From Capsicum annuum (Eukaryota > Streptophyta > Magnoliopsida > Solanales > Solanaceae), in assembly GCF_002878395.1 (NCBI RefSeq), contig NC_061111.1, forward strand, positions 25,367,711 through 25,431,710: 64,000 nt of DNA, written 5' to 3'. Positions 11,103 through 23,400 of the stretch are shown one piece after another. The notes beneath the pieces are model-generated. The model saw only the letters and a program-made list of their open reading frames with translations. It was not told where the DNA came from and did not search any database. The translations under genes were made by a program, and so were the position numbers. How positions within the stretch are numbered: the stretch's first letter is position 1; each line of letters begins with the position of its first letter.

Positions 11103-13347
11103 ACACACACATATATATAAAAGAATATTGTACCAACTGCAATTAATCTAGAAGTTCTAATGTCATAACAATTTACCACTATATAAGAAAGCTACACTCA
11201 TTAAAAGGTAATTAATTTCTGTCATAACATATTAGAGAAGATGAATTGTGCAAGTGATTTCTGCCACAACTTATCTTGTCGTGATAACCGCTAGAATCTC
11301 AATTTACTGTGAGTATTGTTTTAGAATGGATTTTTCTTGATTTATCAAGTCAACTAACTATACAGATTATGTTGCATATTCATTTTATTTTCTACTTGTT
11401 TGGTGAAAATTTTATGAGTTAGTATTCATGTACTTTATGTTTTATAAAAAAAAAATAATTTGTACTCTTTGAAAATTTAAGTTAATGATCTTTTAATATG
11501 TCAATACATTTTTAAAGACATAAAAATTTATCTTGGTCAAAATGTGCAATGAGAATTTTAGTAATAACATAAAAATTTACAAATTATACATTAAATATGA
11601 AAAAAACTAATATTGATATTAGATAGTTGATTTTCTTGTATTGCAAATATTGTTGCTTTAGATTTTAGTGAGATAATAATATGATTTCAAAAATTTAAAA
11701 ACTATGATACAAAATTACTAATACGTTATATTTATATCTATTTGGAATTACACTTGATTTGTCTATACTATATTTCTATATGTTATGATTAACAATTAAT
11801 TTGTAAATTGAATTGTGTGATTTTAATAGTATATTAAAAATTTTATGATATTGTATTAGGAATAATAGTTAAGTGACCTTAGTAAAAAAATGATAATTGT
11901 ACAACTATCTATGCAATTTATTCGACACTAGGATTACTATCTCAAAAGCTATATATCGAAGATCAAAATTTGGGTGAGTATCTCGTGACTGATGCTCAAT
12001 GGGCAATGCTCAAATTCAATAAATCAAATGCTTATGATTATTGATTTTTTTTCAAATTCATTATATTTAAATTCTTAGTGCAAATATTATTGTACTTTTA
12101 CGTAGCATATTGTATTAATGTGAAAGTATGTCATTTATCATTTGTTATTTATAGACATTATGCTACAAACTTTCTTATTTTTTTTTTTTAGTTGATATAA
12201 ACAGACAATCAGTTCAATCATGTTTATATTTATATTTGTAACTCCAATTTTAGAATATTGTAGATCTTTTGGTGCAATAATTATTTTGATGTACTTTATA
12301 TACTATAACAGATTAAGATGAATAAGATTAATATCTTATTATACCGATGAACAGGAGGGGGTTAAGTATTAGTCGAATGTTCTAAGATGTGAGGGAATTC
12401 AATTTCGACAGTGATTAATAATTATAATTTCATTCAAATTGAGAAAGTATGATAGGGTTGATCAAAAATAGAGTTGAAGAGTGAATATTCAAACCTATGA
12501 AGGACTAAACCATTTATTCAAAAAAAATAATATATAATAAGATTCATTAATATTTGTTGGTCCATTATCATAAGAGAATAAGTGAACATTGTTAAATCGT
12601 GTAAACATGGTAGGACTTTACATAATGTTATAAGTTATTTGTTGAAAAATGGTAATAAGAAAATATGAGAGAGAGAAAATTGATTATTATTGAGACTTTG
12701 CTCAAAATATATTCCTTGACGCAAAAATATTTTAAATTTACAAAAGATATATTATGAGTAGGATCGTGCAAAGGAATACAAAAATTACTTTGAAAGAAAA
12801 ATCTATTAAGATAAGAAAAGAGAAGGGGAAACTCCTTTCTTCCTTTTTATAAGAGGATGCAAATTAAAATATTTAATATAAAAGAATTTAAATTTCAAGT
12901 TAAAATTTTACAGAGAAGCCTCATGTGCATAACTCTAAAATATATCTTTCATTAGTTTTTTATTTTTCTAACCAAATTTAGAAGTAAGTCACTTAACTAA
13001 TAATAATTATGTTAAATATGCATTTTCTTTTGTAATTATATATATTTTTTACAAAATAAATTAATATATATCACAATATTATCTAATATTCTCAAATAAT
13101 TATATAACAATATAATATTATTTGCACGCAGATACTAACTTTCGAAAAGAAATGTTTAAGTTTTATGTAATTAATGATATTGAGTTCAATATTTTAATAG
13201 TTATTTTTCGTATTGCATAAATTTATTAATTTCAAATATGTGAACAATATTGAATAAATTTTTTATTATATAAAATTAATAAGATAATAATTTCTACAAT
13301 TAATTTCATTTAATATCGACCGCGCATCACGCGTGTACTAATACTAG
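11103..13347 (+). mobile_element. AT-rich non-coding DNA ending in a Helitron-like 3' terminus
   Basis: No coding sequence and very low GC. At 13321-13347 stands a GC-rich hairpin (cgcg-catca-cgcg) followed by tgtactaatactag. A short GC-rich hairpin about 10 bases before CTAG is the usual Helitron 3' signature, although the next base is C instead of the usual host T. I could not place the 5' TC end, so only the terminus is supported; how far left the element reaches is unknown. No RepHel helicase is present, so it would be non-autonomous. Confidence 0.35.
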
Positions 13348-14255
13348 CTCCTTAAATTACGGTTGATGTCTTTAGGAAGTCGATGATTGATATTTGATTA
13401 TTCACAAAGTTGGATAATTTGACTTGATTCCATCCTAGAAGTGCAAAATTTGACCTTCAGATTTCATGTCACTTCAATCCTTCTTCTTAATCAAATAACC
13501 GGTATCACTTTTCTACCGCTCCAAATGTAGTCATGCTCTTTCTCAGTACTTCACCCATAATTTTAAAATTTAGCTTGTAACATAGATTTAGAGAATTAAT
13601 AAAAATAGTGTCTTAAGAAAAAAATAATCATAATATTGAATATGATTTGATCAAGTAATCTATATATTGACCAGTTAATAGTAAAAAATAAACAATTTAT
13701 AAAAAAACTAATCTCATGCTAATCAAACAATTTCAGTAAATTTTATGTAATGGAGAGAAAAATTAAAATTAGTCTAGAATTTATCAAGTTGGTATTTTCT
13801 TTTCCCTTTCAAGATCTCCTTTTTTATTTTTAAATTGATTTAGGATAATATTCCTATTGATGTTGCAGTGAGGAGACTTAGAGTTAGCAATCCTTTTATG
13901 TGTTGTTCATGTAAACATCAAACCATTATTTTTTTCAAGTTTTCAGTGGTTTTTAGCTAGTAGAAATTTAATTAAACTAATTTATGATACTATTACTTAT
14001 TGATCATGAAACCGTTTGAATCCAACTTTGACCATATTTCAAGTATAAGTTCTGAGGTATCTTAGCACTGGATTTCCTTGTCATGATTTATGCGTTCTTG
14101 TCAACCAGACATCTAATATTGCTATTGTATTCAGCTGCAAAGAACAATTTAATTTCATACCACTCAAATTACAGTGAAACAGATATATAGGATCTTCGTA
14201 TGGACTACTAATGTTGTAGGTGTATCTAGACAAATTATAAAATAGAAGTTATTAA
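13348..14255. other. Anonymous AT-rich intergenic DNA
   Basis: No open frame of note, no recognised element, no RNA gene seen. Confidence 0.5.
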
Positions 14256-14945
14256 ATTTTACACAAAAAAATTCTACTAAGACGATCGGTATTCATCTAT
14301 CTACCATTTGTAGATACAACAAATAATAAGATAATAGAGATATCAAAATAATACAATTACAAAATTAAACCTAACCATTGTACAAAAAAGTTTCTCAAAG
14401 TCGACCGGCATTCGTCTACCACCTGTAAACAACCACAAAACAATATGATCATAGAGATATTAAAATAATACAATTAAACTTAACCTTTACATGAAATTTT
14501 TTTTCTCAAAGCCGACCGACATTTATCTACCACCTATAAACTAATCTTTACACAAAAATTTCTTTAAAGCCGATCGACATCCATTGACCATATGTAAACT
14601 ATGATAAAATAATATGACAATAGAGATATTAAAACAGAACAATTAAATCTAACCTTTACACAAAAAATTCTCAAAGCTGATCGATATTCATCTACGATTA
14701 AACTACTACAAAACGGTACGATAATAGGGATACTAAAACAATACATTGAACCAAACCTTTACCTAACTTAATTCCTAAAAGCTAGTTGGCATTCATCTAC
14801 CACCTATAAATTACAATAAAACAATACGATAATAAAGATATCAAAATAATACAATTAAACCTAAGCTTTACACAAAATATTTTTTGAAACTGACCGACAT
14901 TAATCTACGACCTGTAAACTATAATAAAATAATACGATAATGACG
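14256..14945 (+). repeat. Tandem repeat array, about seven degenerate units of 60-125 bp
   Basis: Units begin with tttacacaaaaa-like sequence at about 14256, 14379, 14485, 14547, 14654, 14758 and 14867. Each contains a core like ccgaccgacattcatctacc, then 'ctgtaaactac' and 'gataatagagatatcaaaat'. The third unit is shortened to about 60 bp. A diverged, isolated relative occurs at about 15330-15480. It does not encode protein. Confidence 0.75.
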
Positions 14946-14956
14946 GTAAACCTACA

Positions 14957-15105
14957 GTCTCCGATGAAAATAATTTTTATAGAATGGAAAATTCTGATCC
15001 GAAAGATCTAAATCTTTTTCTTGTCTAGTCTCCGATGAAAATATTTTTGTCTGATTGAAAGTTCTGATCTGAAAGATTCAAGTATTTTTCTTGTCTATTT
15101 ATCCT
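14957..15105 (+). repeat. Direct tandem duplication, about 71 bp x 2
   Basis: Two adjacent copies begin gtctccgatgaaaat at 14957 and 15028 and end in 'tttttcttgtcta'. They differ at several positions. They directly follow the tandem array. Confidence 0.7.
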
Positions 15106-16285
15106 TTGATTTCTTATGCGAATTTGATAATCTGTTATTGATTTTTTGTCTTATTAATAATTCGGTTAAAACTATTTTTAAATAATAGAAAAATAGTAGA
15201 GTGTAAGATAAGATCACCTAAAACACATACAAAGTCGGAGATTGAATCAAAAGACTGATATTAATGAAAAAGTGTAAAAATATTAAACTATTGGGAGAAT
15301 AATCTACCACTTATATTGAGAAGAAAAATAACATATAGCAACAAAATATAAACCACAATAAAAAAATATGATGATCAGAACAATATGATTAAAATCAATC
15401 TTTGCACGAATATACCTTAAAGTCTAATCGAAAGTCATCTATCATCTGTATTACGTCCAAAAAAATAGCAGATAGCAACAACTATAAATTATAACAAAAT
15501 AATATACTAATTAAGATATTAGAGGTGAATCGAGAATCAAGTTTAACCAATACAATAATGAAAATAATCAAAGTGAGAATCATGTTTCACCAATACAATA
15601 ATGAACTATACATAAAACATCAATATTAATGAAATTAAAATTCGAGATAACTCCTAATTAATTTTAAAATTAAAAAAGTAAGAGATCTAACCAAGAATAT
15701 GTTGAATGTATCTCTTTCCCGATGAGTCCAATAACATTTAAATAGTCATGTACTTGCTTGTATATCTTAAAGTTGTGATGAAGAGATTGGTGGATCATGA
15801 AATACATGTCACCACTTTTCAAATATGAACAGAAATATTCTATACAACATTAATCAATGTAGAAATTATAATATGTAATTGATTTCTATTGAAATTGGAA
15901 TTTATTGGCAGAAATATTCAGTTGCACGCACGAAGTTTTCAGTCAACGGAAAATTTCCTTTTCACGCACAATTCGTTTAATTTTTTATACCTTTTAGATA
16001 ATTCTAAATAAGGAAAACCTTAACGACTAATTTTAGGTGATTTTAAACTCCTAAATATTACTTAAATATTTAAATAATAATTGATGAAAATAAGTAAAAA
16101 GATAATTTTATCTATTGCGGAATCTTTTAATGAAGGACAAAATGTTCAAATCGCTTTTCTAAGGGTTTCATACTTTTAATATATTATAGATTATAGATAT
16201 GTGTTTCTCTATAGTAATTCATTCTTATGATTAATTCATGATGTATTTCACTTTTAATTTTATATGTACGTGTGTGTATATATAT
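15106..16285. other. AT-rich intergenic DNA with small direct repeats
   Basis: A short direct repeat (caccaatacaataatgaa-like, about 15543 and 15585) and a relative of the 14256 array are present. No coding sequence or recognised element otherwise. Confidence 0.45.
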
Positions 16286-16666
16286 ATAGTATACGTGCGT
16301 TGCACGTGAATTTAGCTGATCATCACCAATTAAGGTATTTAGAAATTATAACTAATTTAATTAAATTGAAGCTAACACATAAAAAATATTCATAATCTAG
16401 AATGAGATAACATTATCAGATATGAATTACAAATAAAAAGATACTTACATATGTTATAAGTGACGACTGAAACTGAAGAAACTATTGTACTTGAAAAACC
16501 TAGGCAATAATTCTATGGAGGATATATGAAAATTTCTAACAGCAAAGCTAATACGACGGTGAAGAAAATATGTCAATTAGTATGGAAAGTAGAGGATAAC
16601 ATTATGAGAAATAATGCACAAAATGATGCAGCTGTTAAAACGCAATATACAATAGATTCTAATAGA
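16286..16666 (-). mobile_element. Helitron-like non-autonomous element, copy 1
   Basis: On the reverse strand it begins TCTATTAG (5' end at 16666) and ends with the hairpin acgtgcaacgcacgt followed by a shortened tail. It has no coding capacity. It is nearly identical over its length to the next copy. Relative to copy 2, the last few bases before the expected CTAG are lost. Confidence 0.5.
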
Positions 16667-16672
16667 CGTGTG

Positions 16673-16674
16673 CG

Positions 16675-16708
<34 letters not shown>
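16673..16708. repeat. (TA)n microsatellite between the two Helitron-like copies
   Basis: About 30 bases of TA repeats, a plausible AT target where Helitrons insert. Confidence 0.85.
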
Positions 16709-16709
<1 letters not shown>

Positions 16710-16712
16710 GTA

Positions 16713-17083
16713 CTAGTTTAGGATACGTGTGTTGTACGTGAATTTTAACTGATCATCACCAATTAGGGTATTTAGAAATTCTAACTAATTAAACTGAAGC
16801 TAACACATAGAAAATATTCAAAATCTAGAATGAGATAACATTATTAGATATGAATTACAAGTAAAAAGATACTTACATATGTTATAAGCGGACGAATGAA
16901 ACTGAAGAAATTATTGGGCTTGAAAAACCTAGGCAATAATGCTATGAAGGATTTATGAAAAATTCTAACAACAAAGATAATATGACAGTGAAGAAAATAT
17001 ATCAATTAGTATGGAAAGTAAAGGATAACATTATAAGAAATAATGCAGTAGTTAAAACATAATATACAATAGATGATAGTAGA
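16713..17083 (-). mobile_element. Helitron-like non-autonomous element, copy 2 (371 bp)
   Basis: On the reverse strand it starts TCTACTAT (5' end at 17083). It ends with an imperfect hairpin (acgtacaacacacgt), about eight bases, then CTAG followed by T (16716 to 16712). The 5' TC, hairpin plus CTAG-T end, absence of inverted terminal repeats and AT-rich target fit a non-autonomous Helitron. It is about 88-90% identical to copy 1 and lies in the same orientation about 417-427 bp away. Confidence 0.55.
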
Positions 17084-17524
17084 CATCAAAAGTAAAAAGT
17101 ACATGTGCGAGGCGGAAGCAACAAAACACACAAATCAAAAGAGTGAATTCATTATCAATTCTTAATTATTTATTGTCCATATATAACTTCTAAAGCCATG
17201 AACTGAAAGACATAAATAAATGCAAAATGATGACGATAATGAAAGCTAGAAGACGGCTTGAATCAAAATTAAAAGAAGAAGAAGTAAAATATAAGAACAT
17301 TTGTTTCGTATAGATTTTGGCCCCAGATATTATTTAAATAGAATTGTAAAAGATCTTTTTTGTATAAGGCAAAATTTTAAATATCTTAGGATCAATTTTG
17401 CATGTAAATTCACGTAGCTAAAAGACTTTCGACTCTACTTTTGTGTGTCAAAAAAACTCAAGATTTAAGTTCGTGATTCTTATATCTTAATTCTTGATTA
17501 GTGAAATACTAATCAAGCGGTGTA
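17084..17524. other. Anonymous AT-rich DNA before gypsy A
   Basis: No coding sequence or recognised repeat. It ends where RNase H homology begins abruptly near 17525. Confidence 0.5.
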
Positions 17525-19375
17525 TGGAGTTACTAGCTATGGTATTCGTATTGAAGTTGTGGCGACACTATTTGTATGGAGTTCATTGTAAGGTGTACAC
17601 TAATCATCGCAACATTTAATATAACTTCAAGCAAAAGGAGTTAAATTTAAGGCAGCGTAGGTGGATGAAGTTGTTGAAAGATTATGCTATGACCATCCTA
17701 TATCATCCGAGCAAGGCTATTGTAGTAGCAGATGCCCTAAGTAGAAAGGCAGTTAGTATGGGTAGTCTTGCATTGTTGAGTGTGGAGAAATGACCATTAG
17801 CCAAGGACGTCCAATGGTTGACTAATAGTTTCGTGCATCTTGATATCTCTGAGTCAAGTAGAGTTCTTGCATGCATAGAGGAGAGAACCTTATTGATAGA
17901 GCAGATTCAAAAATATCAGTTTAAGGATGAAAAGTTATGTATTATCAGAGATAAGGTGATGCGAGGTAAGGCTAAGGAGGCAATTTTGGACCAAGAGGGT
18001 GTTTTAAGGATTAAAGATAGGATTTGTGTTCCTAGAGTGTGTGATTTTACTAGATCTATTATGGAGGAGGCCCATTGTTCGTGGTATTTCATTTATCCAG
18101 GCGCAACAAAAATGTATCAGGACTTAAAACAACATTAGTGGTGGCGTAGGATGAAGAGGGATATTGTAGGGTTTATCACCAAGTGTTTGAATTGCCTGCA
18201 GGTGAATTATGAGAATTAAAGACTAGGTGGTTTGCTTTTGAGGATGCCTATTTCTGAGTGGAAAGGGAGTGTATCACTATGGATTTTATAGTTGGATTGC
18301 CTCGGACCTTAGGGAAGTTTGGCTCCATTTGGATCATTGTGGATAGATTGATCAAACTGACCCATTTTGTGTCTGTGAAGATGAACTATAATGTAGAGAA
18401 ATTAGCCAAGATCTACGTTCGTGATATAGTGCAATTACATGTCATGCCCATTTTCATCATTTCAGATAAAGGTACTTAGTTTACTTCAAACTTTGGCATA
18501 CTTTGCAGTGGGAGTTTGGTACTCAGTTCGAGATAAGTACTGTATTCCAGCCACAAATGATAGTCAGTCAGAGCGGACTATTTAGGTGTTGGAGGGCATG
18601 TTACGGGCTTGTGTGATGGGACTTTTGGGGGTCATTGGGATCAGTTTTTACCCTTAGCGGAGTTTACATATGATAATAGCTACCATTCTAGTATTCAAAT
18701 GGATTCATTCAAGGCTTTGTATGGTAGAAAGTATAGGTCCCAGTTCGGTGGTTTGATTTTTTTGAGGTTAGACCTTAGGACACCGACTTATTGAGAGATT
18801 CGATAAATCGAGTGAGATTCATCCAGGACCGACTCTCGACGACTCAGAGTAGTCAAAACAGTTATACAGATAAGAGGGTCTGTGACTTAGAGTTCATACA
18901 GGATGAGTGGGTCTTGATAAAAGTATCACCCATGAAGGGTGTGATAAGGTTTGGGAAGAAAGGAAAGATCAGTCCGATGTTTATAGGCCCTTTTGAGGTT
19001 CTTCAATGTGTTGGACCAATGGCTTATGAGTTGGATTTACCATCGGGTTTTTCAGCTGTACATTTAGTTTTTCATGTTTCTATGTTAAAAAGGTACCATT
19101 CAGATGATTCACATGTGATTTAGTGGGACTCGGTGAGTTTGGACCAGAATCTGACTTTTGGGGAAGAGCCTATAACTATTCTGTATAGGCACATTAGAAA
19201 GTTGAGGTTAAAGGATATAACATTAGTGAAGGTATAATGAAGTCATCATTCCGTAGCTGTAATCACTTGGGAGGTTGAGTCTGACATGTAGAATAGATAT
19301 CCTCATCTCTTTGATAGTTCAGGTACCTTCTTTCTCTTCACGTTTGAGGACGAACGTTTGTTTTGTGGTGGATGA
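17525..19375 (+). pseudogene. Gypsy A pol remnant: RNase H end, integrase, chromodomain-like tail
   Basis: A Ty3/gypsy pol 3' half, 5'-truncated. RNase H end at 17525-17780 ([25 protein letters not shown]). Integrase zinc-binding domain at 17990-18230: the first His survives (EEAHCS), the second is Tyr (FIYPGATKMY) and both Cys remain (CLNC). Integrase core at 18258-18790 with MDFIVGLP, IIVDRL, IISDKG then a stop, and [12 protein letters not shown] after a frameshift. C-terminal part at 18791-19120 (SPMKGVIRFGKKGK, AYELDLPSGFSAVH). A chromodomain-like tail (about 19160-19310, ITWEVESDM, RYPHLF) follows a stop. At least five stops and two shifts mean no function. Confidence 0.85.
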
Positions 19376-20508
19376 TGTAACAACCCCTTTAAGTCGTTTT
19401 GCAAATTTTTTTATTTTAACCCCCATCGTAGTGTTTAGACATTATTTATGACTTACGGAGATAGATAGTGTCGATTCTTGAGGTGTTCAGAGGTGACTTA
19501 AGTCATTAATTGAGTTCTTGAATTTTAGTAAAGTTAAGTCCTATCATGGTAAATCTTTGATCGAGATGACCTCAAATTAGTGTCTTAATACTTTCAATAG
19601 GTCCAAAATGTAATTTTTAGTTAATATACATATTTGATTTGTTTTCTCAAGATTTCGAACAAATTTTGAGAATCTATTGAACATTGAGTATTTTAGGTAA
19701 TTTTAGTTGGTGGGTAATGGACCAAATCAATGTTTTCTTAATTTTTGATACCTATGTATAAGAAATAATTTTTTTACGGGAAGGATTTAAAATAAAATTA
19801 TATGACAACATCAAATAGGGTAGAGCGCGAGGAAAAGAGGAATTACAACTCTATAGCTTCACGACACAAAGGTCAGTGCAAATGTTTTTGTTTGTTCTGG
19901 TGAATAGACTCCTAATATTAATTTTCTTACCCGTAACGAATTAAGTACTCAGTAGCATGTGTAGTGGCTCAAATGTTTTCCCTTAGATCATGTGGATTGC
20001 TGTGCTTGGATCAGAGATTGGACGTTTTTTTTTCCTTAACTTTACTAAAATTCAACTCATTAGAACGTTTGAATTGCCAATCTTACTAAAATTGAGTTCT
20101 TGAATTATCTATCATTAACGAGTAGCAACTCATTAGAACGTCTGAGTTGCCAATCTTTGGCATTTTTTTGTGAAACGCGATAATAGTATACTAATCTTGT
20201 TTTTTTTCTTCTATATAAAGGTGCAATGATTGCTTAATCATTGCCTTATAACAATGATGACAAAGATCACAATTACGGGGCATTAGCATTGAAGTTAGTG
20301 TCAGTGATATAAGTTAGGCGTGCAACCACAATTTCATTGATTTTTTTTAAATTCTCATTGAATTCTAGTTCCGTGTTTAATTTACATGTTTTGACTACTA
20401 ACTTTGAATAGAATTATTTCTATTTTTTAATCAGTTTGAGTGACAGGCTTGCTTGTAAAGGTACGTCGCGGTAAGTGCCATTATGACTCTTATTTTTGGG
20501 TCGTGACA
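19376..20508 (+). repeat. Gypsy LTR (1,133 bp) shared by gypsy A and gypsy B
   Basis: It starts TGTAACAACCCC directly after an integrase end and a purine-rich stretch (gtggtggatga). It ends in gggtcgtgaca followed by a primer-binding-like site. So it is the 3' LTR of the left partial element and the 5' LTR of the right one. The end resembles the one at 36032. Confidence 0.8.
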
Positions 20509-20510
20509 AA

Positions 20511-20523
20511 TTAATATCAGAGC
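20511..20523 (+). other. Degenerate primer-binding site of gypsy B
   Basis: ttaatatcagagc just after the LTR end resembles tggtatcagagc, the methionine initiator tRNA site, with changes in the first bases. Confidence 0.6.
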
Positions 20524-20718
20524 AGCCAGGTTCATTGGTCTCAATAGTGTAAGAACGAGATGTCCAATAGAGTCTCGCAGATCGGTACATAGATGTCCAT
20601 ATCTATCTTCGAGAGGCTATAGGACGTCTTTAGAAAACTTTCTTCTTTTTATTTTTTATCGTTCGAAGTTCTTTCATACCTTGTGTTTTGAGTTGTGTTT
20701 CACTCTTTCTACAGGGAT

Positions 20719-21480
20719 GGTGTGGCTTATACTACATCTTCTCAGTTGAGAGATGCATCAAGAGATTGGTGGAGGTCGCTTGTCAATTATAAAATCCCGT
20801 GATTCTCCCAAGATGACTTGGGATCAGTTCGTCGAGACTTTCCTAGAGAGAATTGTGCCTTTTAGTTTGAGAGACCGTATGTGGGATGAGGTTGATCATT
20901 TGGAGCAGGGCTCCATGATAGTTGTTGAGTATGAGACATGCTTCCATGCCCAGTCCAGATATTCCTATGATAGTATTTTCATCAAATCTGAGAAGATTTG
21001 GAAGTTTGTGAAGGGTTTGGATGTCTCCCTTTAGTTGGATACGTCTCAGATGGTTGTGTTTGGGACTTCTTTTCAGAGTATTGTGGATCATGCTAAGATG
21101 ACAAAGGGTATTCTTAGTGCATCTCAGGGAGGCGCCAAGAAGGCACGACATATTGGTGAGTTAGGAGTTAGACCTCTCGAGATAAAGGATTTAGAGGTTC
21201 TCCTAGATACCATAGTAGGCCAGTGCAGGCTGCTTTACAGAGTTCTGGTCGTGGATCTTCTAGTTCAGTAGTTCCGGGTGGTCGTTTGGGACCAATTGTA
21301 CGTTCTACTATTTAGACTGGTCGCAGAGGTGCGAGGAGCAGATGTAGTGGAGCTCGTTAGGGTGGTCGTGGGTCCACTCAGGCAGTTAGTGGTCATGGGG
21401 CTACCCAAGCAGCTTATGGTCATGGTCAGTGTTGTTCTATACCATCCAGACCTAAGACAGGGGATTTTAATGTTGTGATT
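20719..21480 (+). pseudogene. Gypsy B gag remnant
   Basis: The capsid (Retrotrans_gag-type) core is clear: WRSLVNYK-like start, MTWDQFVETFLERIVPFSLRDRM, LEQGSMIVVEYETCFHA, KFVKGLDVSL, then a stop, and FQSIVDHAKM. The C-terminal part (21240-21480) is Gly/Arg/Gln-rich with frame changes. No zinc knuckle is recognisable. It would form the capsid. A frame change near 20750 joins the upstream 'YTTSSQL' text to the open frame. Confidence 0.8.
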
Positions 21481-21881
21481 ATAGGTATCATCCCCATTTA
21501 TTTTAGACCTGCATCTGTATTATTTCATCTTAGGTTGACTTTCTCCTATATGTCTGTATATTTTGCTTCGGGTTTTGATTCTGTTAGTGAGCCTCTATCC
21601 ATGCCTATTTGTGTATCTACCCAGTAGGTAATTCTTTAGTGGTAGATCAGGTGTACCGATATTGTGTTATGACTTTTGCTAGGCATGAGACGTTGGTAGA
21701 CTTGCTTGTGTTAAATATGGTCGATTTTGATGTTATTTTGGGCATGGATGGGTTGACTCCTTATCATGCTATAGTAGATTATTTTTCTAAGACTGTGACT
21801 TTAGCTTCTCCGAGTGTGCCAAAGATAGCTTGGAAGGGTGCACTTCATTCGGATCCTAAGAGGATTGTATCTTATGTTTAG
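21481..21881 (+). pseudogene. Gypsy B protease remnant
   Basis: The region before the active site (ASVLFHLRLTFSYMS) has lost the usual D-S/P-G triad. The later segment keeps VDLLVLNMVDFDVILGMDGL and HAIVDYFSKTVTLA. Frame breaks and stops are present. Confidence 0.75.
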
Positions 21882-22894
21882 GCTCGTAAATTGATTGAAA
21901 GGGGATGTTTTTCGTTCTTGGCTGATATTCATAACCCAGCATTGTTTCGCCTCCTTCTTAGATTCTGTCTGTGGTGTCCGTGAGTTTATGGATGTGTTCC
22001 CTACGGACTTGCTTGGTATGCCTCCGGATCAAGATTTTGATTTTACTATTGATGTTGAGCTGGGCACCAAGACCATTTAGATTTCTCCTTATAGGATAGC
22101 CCCAACACAGTTGAAAGAACTGAAGGATCAGTTGTAGGAGTTCTTGGATAAGGGATTTATCCGACCTAGTGTTTCACCTTGGGGTGCACTTGTCTTTCTT
22201 GTGAATAAGAAGGATGGTTCTGGATGTGTATTAATTATCGACAGTTGAAAAAGGCGATGGTTAAGAATAAGTATCGTCTTCCTCACATCGATGATTTGTT
22301 TGATCAACTTTAGGGTGCTGCAGTGTTTTCAAAGATTTATTTGAGGTCCGGTTATTACCAGTTGAGGATTAGAGCCTCGGATATTTCGAAGATAGGTTTT
22401 TAGACTCGATATGTTCATTATGAGTTCATGGAGTTGATGAACCTGGTGTTTCGACTGTATCTTGACTCCTTTGTTATTGTATTTATAAATGATATCTTGG
22501 TTTATTTGGAGCATTTGCAAATTGTGCTTCGGAGATTAAAGGATGAAAAGTTGTATGCTAAGTTCTCTAAGTAAGAGTTTTGGTTGGATTCTGTTTTTTT
22601 TTTTTTGGATCATGTGGTGACTAAGAAAGGTATTATGGTTGATCCAGCCAAGGTTGCAGCGGTTCGTGATTGGGCTAGACCTACTTCGCCCAGTGAGATT
22701 CAAAATTTTGTTGGATTGGTAGGTTATTATCAGCGTTTTTGTTAAGGATTTTTTATCCATTGCATCTCTATTGACCAAGTTGACCCAGAAGAAGATCTCT
22801 TTTTAGTGGTTCGATGCTTGTAAGCTGAGCTCTCAAAAGCTCAAGGATTTGTTAACTTCAGCTCCTATCTTGACTTTTCCCAAGGAGGGCATGG
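21882..22894 (+). pseudogene. Gypsy B reverse transcriptase, interrupted by the CACTA element
   Basis: Recognisable order: [35 protein letters not shown] with [20 protein letters not shown], the SGYYQLRI-like segment, [15 protein letters not shown], and the connection GYYQRF. The catalytic FIDD is FIND here, so an essential Asp is Asn. There are several stops and shifts. Homology runs to 22894, where CACTA begins, and RNase H resumes at 32878 with only the 3-bp target duplication between them. Confidence 0.85.
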
Positions 22895-23400
22895 CACTAC
22901 TAGAAAATAATAAATTTTCGACGGCCATTGTAGTCAGAATGTGATCGAAAATTAGTATATTTCCGACTACTTTCCAACTAAATGATGGTAGTCGGAAAAT
23001 AGCTTGTCGAAAAAATATTTCCGACTATTATAGTCGGAAATTTTCGACTACTTTAGTCGGAAGACTAGTTGGATATTTAATAAATATTTATTTAATAATT
23101 ATTAAATTTCCGACTACTGTACTCGAAAGTTTAATAAATATTTATTTAATAATTTTAATTAATTTGACTACTGTAGTCGGAAAGTTAATAAACAATTGTT
23201 TGATAATTTTAATTATTCCGACGACTACTGTAGTCGAAAATTTAATAAGTAATTACTTAATAATTTTAATTATTTCGACTACTGTAGTCGAAAATTAAAT
23301 AAATAATTATTTAATAATCTTAACTATTCCGACTACTGTAGTTGGAAATTTTAATAAATAATTATTTAATGATTATTATTAATAAATAATTATTTAATAA
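22895..23400. repeat. Left CACTA terminus with subterminal palindromes
   Basis: About seven to eight copies of a ccgactactgtagtcgg-like palindrome, spaced about 55-60 bp by AT-rich text (ttaataaataattatttaat). In the En/Spm system such subterminal motifs are bound by the TNPA protein; here binding is inferred. Confidence 0.85.

Noticed and set aside
10887..11179. Reverse-strand open frames crossing gap 2
   Set aside because: Most of their length is N; the visible residues match nothing I recognise.
14256..14945. Possible CRISPR-like regularly spaced repeats
   Set aside because: Degenerate tandem units without unique spacers in a plant nuclear sequence.
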